A DNA stretch of 38,323 bases from Saccoglossus kowalevskii (GCF_000003605.2 NW_003111029.1:1-38323); one strand, 5' to 3'. Shown: positions 1 through 7,251, counted from the stretch's first letter. The notes: generated by a model from the sequence alone, not told the origin. Numbers and translations: made by a program.

Positions 1-158
1 CCCTGGCGAAGTCGCCCGCCTTATCAAAGAGGGTGATTTTAATATAAAACGAATGCACATTCACCTGAGCATAAAAAGGTACCACCGTTTATAGACCATA
101 TATTCTTGGTTATTTCCAGCAAAAAGTTCAACTTTACGGTAGATTAAATGTTTCATAT
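1..158 (+). repeat. Partial unit: spacer 3' part at window edge
   Basis: This is the last 158 bp of a spacer, ending with the AT-rich leader TTTCATAT before the first gene. It has the CACCTGAG and TTATAGACC tail form. It carries several private changes at its start (GGCGAAGTCGCCC, CAAAGAGGG), so it is more diverged than average. Confidence 0.85.
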
Positions 159-265
159 GCCGAAATAGCTCAGTTGGGATAGCGTTAAACTGAAGATCTA
201 AAGGTCCCTGGTTCAAACCCCGGCGAACTTCCACGAGTTCGGTTGAATTGTCCCGGGTTTCGGCA
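159..265 (+). tRNA. tRNA-Phe(GAA)-like, T-arm insert, copy 1
   Basis: This copy has G22T, which breaks D-stem pair 13-22, and G30A, which leaves an A·C mismatch in the anticodon stem. It also has one extra T in the insert. It is followed by a class C spacer with a private GTACGCAAAC variant. Confidence 0.7.
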
Positions 266-624
266 ATTATTTTATCAATGATTGAACAATCGAACAATAC
301 AGTTTGATTTGCGTGTACGCAAACAAGTTAACACAAATACGGTATCCCGTATTCTGTATGATTCAAACGCTGTATCCAGAGGTCGACAATTGCAAACTTT
401 GCAACTGCAAACCTGCGTAACAGAAATACCATATGCTGTGTATTGTCCTGTGAAACGCCCTATCAGAAGTCCGCCTGCCTTATCAAAAAGGGTGATTTTA
501 AAGTAAAACGAATGCACATTCACCCGAGGATAAAAAGGTACAACCGTTTATAAACCATAAATTCTTTGTTATTTCCAGCAAAAAGTTCAATTTTACGGTA
601 GATTAAAAGTTTCATATGCCGAAA

Positions 625-636
625 TAGCTCAGTTGG
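625..636 (+). promoter_or_regulatory. Pol III A box (copy 2, representative)
   Basis: TAGCTCAGTTGG matches the eukaryotic tRNA A-box consensus TRGYNNANNNG. It is retained in nearly every unit; visible changes are G15A in copy 5, T8C in copy 25, T12C in copy 9 and T16G in copy 61. Confidence 0.85.
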
Positions 637-668
637 GAGAGCGTTAGACTGAAGATCTAAAGGTCCCT

Positions 669-679
669 GGTTCAAACCC
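669..679 (+). promoter_or_regulatory. Pol III B box (copy 2, representative)
   Basis: GGTTCAAACCC fits the B-box consensus GGTTCRANNCC. It ends within the first bases of the insert, so the insertion leaves the B box and its distance to the A box unchanged. Copies 17, 33 and 55 lose it. Confidence 0.85.
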
Positions 680-709
680 CGGCGAACTTCCACGAGTTCG
701 GTGAATTGT
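677..709 (+). other. 33-nt insertion in the T arm (representative)
   Basis: This extra segment lies between T-loop TTCAAA and CCCGGG. Its ends can slide over a shared CCC. It contains CGAACT (683-688), loop TCCACG (689-694) and AGTTCG (695-700), a perfect 6-bp hairpin. CCCGG stands on both sides of the central 27 nt. The segment is present in every locus of the array that keeps this region, so it predates the amplification. It does not sit at the usual eukaryotic tRNA intron position 37/38. Confidence 0.85.
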
Positions 710-723
710 CCCGGGTTTCGGCA

Positions 724-1076
724 ATTATTTTGTCAATGATTGAACAATCGAACAATACAGTTTGAATTGCGTGTACAGAAACAACTTAACACAAATACGG
801 TATCCCGTATTCTGTCTGATTCAAACGCTGTATCCAGAGTTCGACCAAGGCAAACTTTGCAAAAACACACATGCGTAAAAGAAATACCATATCCGGTGTA
901 ATGTCCTGTGAAAACGCCCTGTCAGAAGTTCGCCTGCCTTATCAAAAAGGGTGATTTTAAAATAAAACGAATGCACATTCACCTGAGGATAAAAAGGTAC
1001 AACCGTTTATAGACCATAAATTCTTGGTTATTTCCAGCAAAAAGTTCAACTTTACGGTAGATTAAATGTTTCATAT
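724..1076 (+). repeat. Class B spacer (representative)
   Basis: This non-coding spacer is diagnosed by GTGTACAGAAACAACTT, GGTATCCCG, GACCAAGGCAAAC and CACACATGCG. It holds three small dyads: GATTG-AA-CAATC (738-749), AATACGG-TATC-CCGTATT (794-811), and GGGTGA (949-954) facing TCACCT (979-984) around GAATG-CA-CATTC (969-980). It ends in an AT-rich leader. I see no credible gene: the open frames lack an ATG start and break between copies. Confidence 0.8.
728..731 (+). terminator. Pol III T4 terminator (copy 2, representative)
   Basis: ATTATTTT follows the last gene base directly. The run of four T begins 5 nt after the gene end, which is the usual position for a Pol III terminator after a tRNA. 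Confidence 0.75.
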
Positions 1077-1182
1077 GCCGAAATAGCTCAGTTGGGAGAG
1101 CGTTAGACTGAAGATCTAAAGGTCCCTGGTTCAAACCCCGGTGAACTTCCACGAGTTTGGTGCATTGTCCCGGGTTTCGGCA
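1077..1182 (+). tRNA. tRNA-Phe(GAA)-like, T-arm insert, copy 3
   Basis: The tRNA core is consensus. The insert carries C66T, C82T and A87C; the first two turn hairpin pairs into G·T wobbles. It is followed by a T7 run instead of T4 and a class A spacer. Confidence 0.78.
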
Positions 1183-1183
1183 A

Positions 1184-1190
1184 TTTTTTT
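1184..1190 (+). terminator. Extended T7 Pol III terminator (copy 3)
   Basis: Seven T follow the gene, then ATGAATG. The same T7 form follows copies 41, 46, 62, 69, 73, 75 and 77. It should terminate more strongly than the common T4 form. Confidence 0.75.
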
Positions 1191-1414
1191 ATGAATGATT
1201 GAACAATCGAACAATACAGTTTGAATTGCGTGGACAGAAACCACTTAACACAAATACGGTATGCCGTATTCTGTCTGATTCAAACGCAGTATCCAGAGTT
1301 CGACCATGGCAAACTTTGCAAACACAAACCTGCGAAAAAGAAATACCATATCCGGTGTATTGTCCTGTGAAACGCCCTATCAGAAGTTCACCTGCCTTAT
1401 CAAAAAGGGTGATT

Positions 1415-1985
1415 TTAAAGTGAAACGAATGCACATTCTCCCGAGGATAAAAATGTACAACCGTTTATAAACCATAAATTCTTTGTTATTTCCAGCAAAA
1501 AGTTCAATTTTACGGTAGATTAAAAGTTGGGAGAGCGTTAGACTGAAGATCTAAAGGTCCCTGGTTCAAACCCCGGCGAACTTCCACGAGTTCGGTGAAT
1601 TGTCCCGGGTTTCGGCAATTATTTTATCAAGGATTGAACAATCGAACAATACAGTTTGAATTGCGTGTACAGAAACAACTTAACACAAATACGGTATCCC
1701 GTATTCTGTCTGATTCAAACGCTGTATCCAGAGTTCGACCAAGGCAAACTTTGCAAAAACACACATGCGTAAAAGAAATACCATATCCGGTGTATTGTCC
1801 TGTGAAAACGCCCTGTCAGAAGTTCGCCTGCCTTATCAAAAAGGGTGATTTTAAAATAAAACGAATGCACATTCACCTGAGGATAAAAAGGTACAACCGT
1901 TTATAGACCATAAATTCTTGGTTATTTCCAGCAAAAAGTTCAACTTTAACGTAGATTAAATGTATCATATGCCGAAATAGCTCAA
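1415..1985 (+). repeat. Distant duplicated block with 23-bp deletion, left copy
   Basis: ATTCTCCCGAGG, AAAATGTAC, the truncated copy 4 and the TATCATAT leader of copy 5 all recur 28,451 bp downstream. Confidence 0.78.
1525..1617 (+). pseudogene. 5'-truncated tRNA-Phe-like, copy 4
   Basis: A 23-bp deletion between two AGTT repeats removes the leader end and gene positions 1-13, so the acceptor 5' strand and half of the A box are gone. The rest is consensus. It is followed by a class B spacer. The identical deletion recurs in copy 67. Confidence 0.85.
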
Positions 1986-2076
1986 TTGGGAGAGCGTTAG
2001 ACTGAAGATCTAAAGGTCCCTGGTTCAAACCCCGGCGAACTTCCACGAGTTCGGGGAATTGTCCCGGGTTTCGGCA
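1971..2076 (+). tRNA. tRNA-Phe(GAA)-like, T-arm insert, copy 5
   Basis: G15A changes the A box and a base normally in the 15-48 tertiary pair. T85G lies in the insert. The leader is TATCATAT. The spacer is B-like with C-like changes (GCGTAACAG, GATGTG). Confidence 0.72.
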
Positions 2077-2428
2077 ATTATTTTATCAAGGATTGAACAA
2101 TCGAACAATACAGTTTGAATTGCGTGTACAGAAACAACTTAACACAAATACGGTATCCCGTATTCTGTCTGATTCAAACGCTGTATCCAGAGTTCGACCA
2201 AAGCAAACTTTGCACAAACACTCATGCGTAACAGAAATACCATATGATGTGTATTGTCCTGGGAAACGCCCTATCAAAAGTTCGCCTGCCTTATCAAAAA
2301 GGGTGATTTTAAAGTAAAACGAATGCACATTCACCCGAGGATAAAAAGGTACAACCGTTTATAGACCATAAATTCTTGGTTATTTCCAGCAAAAAGTTCA
2401 ACTTTACGGTAGATTAAATGTTTCATAT

Positions 2429-2534
2429 GCCGAAATAGCTCAGTTGGGAGAGCGTTAGACTGAAGATCTAAAGGTCCCTGGTTCAAACCCCGGTGAACTT
2501 CCACGAGTTCGGTGAATTGTCCCGGGTTTCGGCA
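2429..2534 (+). tRNA. tRNA-Phe(GAA)-like, T-arm insert, copy 6
   Basis: Only C66T in the insert differs from consensus, leaving a T·G wobble at the base of the insert hairpin. Followed by T4 and a class A spacer. Confidence 0.8.
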
Positions 2535-2886
2535 ATTATTTTATCAATGATTGAACAATCGAACAATACAGTTTGAATTGCGTGGACAGAAACCACTTAA
2601 CACAAATACGGTATGCCGTATTCTGTCTGATTCAAACGCAGTATCCAGAGTTCGACCATGGCAAACTTTGCAAACACAAACCTGCGAAAAAGAAATACCA
2701 TATCCGGTGTATTGTCCTGTGAAACGCCCTATCAGAAGATCACCTGCCTTATCAAAAAGGGTGATTTTAAAGTAAAACGAATGCACATTCACCCGAGGAT
2801 AAAAAGGTACAACTGTTTATAAACCATAAATTCTTGGTTATTTCCAGCAAAAAGTTCAATTTTACGGTAGATTAAAAGTTTCATAT

Positions 2887-2992
2887 GCCGAAATAGCTCA
2901 GTTGGGAGAGCGTTAGACTGAAGATCTAAAGGTCCCTGGTTCAAACCCCGGCGAACTTCCACGAGTTCGGTGAATTGTCCCGGGTTTCGGCA
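2887..2992 (+). tRNA. tRNA-Phe(GAA)-like, T-arm insert, copy 7
   Basis: Identical to the consensus gene, followed by T4 and a standard class A spacer. Confidence 0.8.
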
Positions 2993-3344
2993 ATTATTTT
3001 ATCAATGATTGAACAATCGAACAATACAGTTTGAATTGCGTGGACAGAAACCACTTAACACAAATACGGTATGCCGTATTCTGTCTGATTCAAACGCAGT
3101 ATCCAGAGTTCGACCATGGCAAACTTTGCAAACACAAACCTGCGAAAAAGAAATACCATATCCGGTGTATTGTCCTGTGAAACGCCCTATCAGAAGTTCA
3201 CCTGCCTTATCAAAAAGGGTGATTTTAAAGTAAAACGAATGCACATTCACCCGAGGATAAAAAGGTACAACCGTTTATAAACCATAAATTCTTGGTTATT
3301 TCCAGCAAAAAGTTCAACTTTACGGTAGATTAAATGTTTCATAT
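2993..3344 (+). repeat. Class A spacer (representative)
   Basis: Class A is the commonest spacer. Diagnostic words are GTGGACAGAAACCACTT, GGTATGCCG, GACCATGGCAAAC and CCTGCGAAAAAG. The dyad AATACGG-TATG-CCGTATT lies at 3063-3080. A subtype, called A* here, has GCAAATACAAACC and CCCTGTCAGAAG. I see no gene in it. The ends of the spacer are conserved across all classes; the middle is variable. Confidence 0.8.
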
Positions 3345-3450
3345 GCCGAAATAGCTCAGTTGGGAGAGCGTTAAACTGAAGATCTAAAGGTCCCTGATTC
3401 AAACCCCGGCGAACTTCCACGAGTTCGGTGAATTGTCCCGGGTTTCGGCA
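3345..3450 (+). tRNA. tRNA-Phe(GAA)-like, T-arm insert, copy 8
   Basis: G30A gives an A·C mismatch in the anticodon stem. G53A changes the B box to GATTCAAACC and breaks T-stem pair 53-94. The spacer is a hybrid: class A in its first part, class C from the middle on. Confidence 0.7.
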
Positions 3451-3802
3451 ATTATTTTATCAATGATTGAACAATCGAACAATACAGTTTGAATTGCGTG
3501 GACAGAAACCACTTAACACAAATACGGTATGCCGTATTCTGTCTGATTCAAACGCTGTATCCAGAGGTCGACCATTGCAAACTTTGCAACTGCAAACCTG
3601 CGTAACAGAAATACCATATGATGTGTATTGTCCTGTGAAACGCCCTATCAGAAGTTCGCCTGCCTTATCAAAAAGGGTGATTTTAAAGTAAAACGAATGC
3701 ACATTCACCCGAGGATGAAAAGTTACAACCGTTTATAAACCATAAATTCTTGGTTATTTCCAGCAAAAAGTTCAATTTTACGGTAGATTAAAAGTTTCAT
3801 AT

Positions 3803-3908
3803 GCCGAAATAGCCCAGTTGGGAGAGCGTTAGACTGAAAATCTAAAGGTCCCTGGTTCAAACCCCGGCGAACTTCCACGAGTTCCGTGAATTGTCCCGGG
3901 TTTCGGCA
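3803..3908 (+). tRNA. tRNA-Phe(GAA)-like, T-arm insert, copy 9
   Basis: T12C breaks a D-stem pair and alters the A box. G37A changes the base 3' of the anticodon, which stays GAA. G83C opens the bottom of the insert hairpin. Followed by a class C spacer. Confidence 0.68.
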
Positions 3909-4260
3909 ATTATTTTATCAATGATTGAACAATCGAACAATACAGTTTGATTTGCGTGTACAGAAACAACTTAACACAAATACGGTATCCCGTATTCTGT
4001 CTGATTCAAACGCTGTATCCAGAGGTCGACCATTGCAAACTTTGCAACTGCAAACCTGCGTAACAGAAATACCATATGATGTGTATTGTCCTGTGAAACG
4101 CCCTATCAGAAGTTCGCCTGCCTTATCAAAAAGGGTGATTTTAAAGTAAAACGAATGCACATTCACCCGAGGATAAAAAGTTACAACCGTTTATAAACCA
4201 TAAATTCTCTGTTATTTCCAGCAAAAAGTTCAATTTTACGGTAGATTAAAAGTTTCATAT
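3909..4260 (+). repeat. Class C spacer (representative)
   Basis: This class is marked by AGAGGTCGACCATTGC, GCAACTGCAAACC and GCGTAACAG. It contains a tight dyad, TTGCAAA-C-TTTGCAA (4033-4047), which classes A and B keep only as GCAAA-C-TTTGC. I see no gene in it. Confidence 0.75.
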
Positions 4261-4305
4261 GCCGAAATAGCTCAGTTGGGAGAGCGTTAGACTGAAGATC
4301 TAAAG
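4261..4305 (+). pseudogene. 3'-truncated tRNA-Phe-like, copy 10
   Basis: The gene runs from the acceptor 5' strand through the anticodon arm to TAAAG. It is then joined directly to the CCCTATCAG part of the next spacer, a loss of about 256 bp. The B box, T arm, insert and terminator are missing. Confidence 0.85.
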
Positions 4306-4462
4306 ACCCTATCAGAGTTCGCCTGCCTTATCAAAAAGGGTGATTTTAAAGTAAACGAATGCACATTCACCCGAAGGATAAAAAGGTACAACCGTTTATA
4401 AACCATAAATTCTGGTTATTTCCAGCAAAAAGTTCAATTTACGGTAGATTAAAGTTTCATAT
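4306..4462 (+). repeat. Residual spacer after internal deletion, indel-rich
   Basis: Only the last 157 bp of a spacer remain. Six single-base length changes against the consensus lie here (for example GTAAACG, CCCGAAGGAT, ATTCTGG, CAATTTACG), far more than in normal spacers. Confidence 0.75.
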
Positions 4463-4568
4463 GCCGAAATAGCTCAGTTGGGAGAGCGTTAGACTGAAGA
4501 TCTAAAGGTCCCTGGTTCAAACCCCGGCGAACTTCCACGAGTTCGGTGAATTGTCCCGGGTTTCGGCA
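4463..4568 (+). tRNA. tRNA-Phe(GAA)-like, T-arm insert, copy 11
   Basis: Consensus gene; the terminator context is TTTTGTC. The spacer is class A but opens with the B-type word GTGTACAG. Confidence 0.78.
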
Positions 4569-4920
4569 ATTATTTTGTCAATGATTGAACAATCGAACAA
4601 TACAGTTTGAATTGCGTGTACAGAAACCACTTAACACAAATACGGTATGCCGTATTCTGTCTGATTCAAACGCAGTATCCAGAGTTCGACCATGGCAAAC
4701 TTTGCAAACACAAACCTGCGAAAAAGAAATACCATATCCGGTGTATTGTCCTGTGAAACGCCCTATCAGAAGTTCACCTGCCTTATCAAAAAGGGTGATT
4801 TTAAAGTAAAACGAATGCACATTCACCTGAGGATAAAAAGGTACAACCGTTTATAAACCATAAATTCTTGGTTATTTCCAGCAAAAAGTTCAATTTTACG
4901 GTAGATTAAAAGTTTCGTAT

Positions 4921-5026
4921 GCCGAAATAGCTCAGTTGGGAGAGCGTTAGACTGAAGATCTAAAGGTCCCTGGTTCAAACCCCGGCGAACTTCCACGAGT
5001 TCGGTGAATTGTCCCGGGTTTCGGCA
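4921..5026 (+). tRNA. tRNA-Phe(GAA)-like, T-arm insert, copy 12
   Basis: Consensus gene with leader TTTCGTAT. Followed by a class B spacer carrying GTCCTTTGAAAAC. Confidence 0.8.
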
Positions 5027-5366
5027 ATTATTTTATCAATGATTGAACAATCGAACAATACAGTTTGAATTGCGTGTACAGAAACAACTTAACACAAATA
5101 CGGTATCCCGTATTCTGTCTGATTCAAACGCTGTATCCAGAGTTCGACCAAGGCAAACTTTGCAAAAACACACATGCGTAAAAGAAATACCATATCCGGT
5201 GTATTGTCCTTTGAAAACGCCTTGTCAGAAGTTCGCCTGCCTTATCAAAAAGGGTGATTTTAAAGTAAAACGAATGCACATTCACCCGAGGATAAAAAGG
5301 TACAACCGTTTATAAACCATAAATTCTTGGTTATTTCCAGCAAAAAGTTCAATTTTACGTTAGATT

Positions 5367-5416
5367 AAACCCCGGCGAACTTCCACGAGTTTGGTGAATT
5401 GTCCAGGGTTTCGGCA
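5367..5416 (+). pseudogene. 3' remnant of tRNA-Phe-like gene, copy 13
   Basis: A deletion of about 69 bp with AAA microhomology fuses the spacer end GATT to AAACCCCGG of the T loop. Positions 1-56, with both promoter boxes, are lost. The remaining 50 nt carry C82T and C95A. The same junction recurs in copy 57. Followed by a class A spacer opening with GCACGGACAG. Confidence 0.85.
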
Positions 5417-5768
5417 AATATTTTATCAATGATTGAACAATCGAACAATACAGTTTGAATTGCACGGACAGAAACCACTTAACACAAATACGGTATGCCG
5501 TATTCTGTCTGATTCAAACGCAGTATCCAGAGTTCGACCATGGCAAACTTTGCAAACACAAACCTGCGAAAAAGAAATACCATATCCGGTTTATTGTCCT
5601 GTGAAACGCCCTATCAGAAGTTCACCTGCCTTATCAAAAAGGGTGATTTTAAAGTAAAACGAATGCACATTCACCCGAGGATAAAAATGTACAACCGTTT
5701 ATAAACCATAAATTCTTGGTTATTTCCAGCAAAAAGTTCAATTTTACGGTAGATTAAAAGTTTCATAT

Positions 5769-5874
5769 GCCGAAATAGCTCAGTTGGGAGAGCGTTAGAC
5801 TGAAGATCTAAAGGTCTCTGGTTCAAACCCCGGCGAACTTCCACGAGTTCGGTGAATTGTCCCGGGTTTCGGCA
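5769..5874 (+). tRNA. tRNA-Phe(GAA)-like, T-arm insert, copy 14
   Basis: C49T is the only change; it converts T-stem pair 49-98 to a T·G wobble. Followed by a class B spacer. Confidence 0.78.
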
Positions 5875-6227
5875 ATTATTTTATCAATGATTGAACAATC
5901 GAACAATACAGTTTGAATTGCGTGTACAGAAACAACTTAACACAAATACGGTATCCCGTATTCTGTCTGATTCAAACGCTGTATCCAGAGTTCGACCAAG
6001 GCAAACTTTGCAAAAACACACATGCGTAAAAGAAATACCATATCCGGTGTATTGTCCTGTGAAAACGCCTTGTCAGAAGTTCGCCTGCCTTATCAAAAAG
6101 GGTGATTTTAAAGTAAAACGAATGCACATTCACCCGAGAATAAAAAGGTACAACCGTTTATAAACCATAAATTCTTGGTTATTTCCAGCAAAAAGTTCAA
6201 TTTTACGGTAGATTAAAAGTTTTATAT

Positions 6228-6333
6228 GCCGAAATAGCTCAGTTGGGAGAGCGTTAGACTGAAGATCTAAAGGTCCCTGGTTCAAACCCCGGCGAACTTC
6301 CACGAGTTCGGTGAATTGTCCCGGGTTTCGGCA
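6228..6333 (+). tRNA. tRNA-Phe(GAA)-like, T-arm insert, copy 15
   Basis: Consensus gene, but the downstream sequence is ATTATATTATC: the T4 run is lost and no other T4 follows for about 200 nt. The class A spacer has lost 9 nt between GCAAAC repeats near 6464. Confidence 0.75.
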
Positions 6334-6676
6334 ATTATATTATCAATGATTGAACAATCGAACAATACAGTTTGAATTGCGTGTACAGAAACCACTTAAC
6401 ACAAATACGGTATCCCGTATTCTGTCTGATTCAAACGCAGTATCCAGAGTTCGACCATGGCAAACACAAACCTGCGAAAAAGAAATACCATATCCGGTGT
6501 ATTGTCCTGTGAAACGCCCTATCAGAAGTTCAAATGCCTTATCAAAAAGGGTGATTTTAAAGTGAAACGAATGCACATTCACCCGAGGATAAAAAGGTAC
6601 AACCGTTTATAATCCATAAAATCTTGGTTATTTCTAGCAAAAAGTTCAATTTTACGGTAGATTCAAAGTTGCATAT

Positions 6677-6782
6677 GCCGAAATAGCTCAGTTGGGAGAG
6701 CTTTAGACTGAAGATCTAAAGGTCCCTGGTTCAAACCCCGGCGAACTTCCACGAGTTCGGTGAATTGTCCCGGTTTTCGGCA
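6677..6782 (+). tRNA. tRNA-Phe(GAA)-like, T-arm insert, copy 16
   Basis: G26T lies at the D-anticodon hinge. G98T breaks T-stem pair 49-98. The leader is diverged (TTGCATAT). Followed by a class B spacer. Confidence 0.7.
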
Positions 6783-7134
6783 ATTATTTTATCAAGGATT
6801 GAACAATCGAACAATACAGTTTGAATTGCGTGTACAGAAACAACTTAACACAAATATGGTATCCCGTATTCTGTCTGATTCAAACGCTGTATCCAGAGTT
6901 CGACCAAGGCAAACTTTGCAAAAACACACATGAGTAAAAGAAATACCATATCCGGTGTATTGTCCTGTGAAACGCCCTATCAGAAGTTCACCTGCCTTAT
7001 CAAAAAGGGTGATTTTAAAGTAAAACGAATGCACATTCACCTGAGGATAAAAAGGTACAACCGTTTATAGACCATAAATTCTTGGTTATTTCCAGCAAAA
7101 AGTTCAACTTTAATGTAGATTAAATGTTTCATAT

Positions 7135-7251
7135 GCCGAAATAGCTCAGTTGGGAGAGCGTTAGACTGAAAATCTAAAGGTCCCTGGTGAAGGTCCCTGG
7201 TGAACCCCGGCGAACTTCCACGAGTTCGGTGAATTGTCCAGGGTTTCGGCA
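7135..7251 (+). pseudogene. tRNA-Phe-like with expanded T arm, copy 17
   Basis: GGTCCCTGGTGA is present twice, in place of GGTCCCTGGTTCAAA. The gene grows to 117 nt and the B-box core TTCAAA is gone. G37A and C95A are also present. Copies 33 and 55 carry the same form. Followed by a class A spacer with a 2-nt loss (GACCTGGC). Confidence 0.8.

Larger units (their letters stand above)
618..723 (+). tRNA. tRNA-Phe(GAA)-like with 33-nt T-arm insert, copy 2 (reference copy)
   Basis: This copy equals the array consensus and defines the numbering. The acceptor stem GCCGAAA (618-624) pairs with TTTCGGC (716-722). The D arm is GCTC/GAGC. The anticodon stem TTAGA/TCTAA encloses the loop CTGAAGA, with anticodon GAA at 651-653, so it would decode UUC/UUU. 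T33 and T8 are present. The 5' T stem CCTGG (666-670) and TTCAAA are followed by 33 extra nt (677-709), then CCCGGG and the 3' acceptor strand. Removing the extra segment restores a normal 73-nt tRNA-Phe with T loop TTCAAAC and T stem CCTGG/CCGGG. There is no encoded CCA, as expected in eukaryotes. Whether the locus makes functional tRNA depends on whether the insert is spliced out; otherwise it is a pseudogene family with intact promoter boxes. Confidence 0.8.
5367..6130 (+). repeat. Distant duplicated block with 69-bp deletion, left copy
   Basis: The copy 13 remnant, GCACGGACAG and the next class B unit recur 20,087 bp downstream. Confidence 0.78.

Noticed and set aside
677-709. Ordinary eukaryotic tRNA intron
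   Set aside because: The anticodon loop CTGAAGA is continuous and the extra segment is in the T arm, so it is not a standard 37/38 intron.
618-723. Bacterial or organellar tRNA operon
   Set aside because: No encoded CCA, eukaryotic A and B boxes with a T-run terminator, and a tRNA-Phe core matching animal cytosolic genes. No other tRNA or protein gene is nearby.
738-749. GATTGAACAATC as a mobile-element terminal repeat
   Set aside because: It is a short internal dyad present once per unit at a fixed place after the terminator, without a partner repeat or transposase.
2551-2775. Recurrent + strand open frame of 74 or 90 codons in the spacer of almost every unit
   Set aside because: It starts at TTG, not ATG, and the opposite strand is open over the same stretch. 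Classes differ by many amino-acid changes, and frames break at single-base indels. The recurrence comes from the tandem repeat, not from coding constraint.
7135-7251. Improved T stem in the expanded variant through CCAGG pairing with CCTGG
   Set aside because: Full Watson-Crick pairing needs a one-base register shift that leaves G98 unpaired at the acceptor junction. In the normal register C95A breaks a pair.
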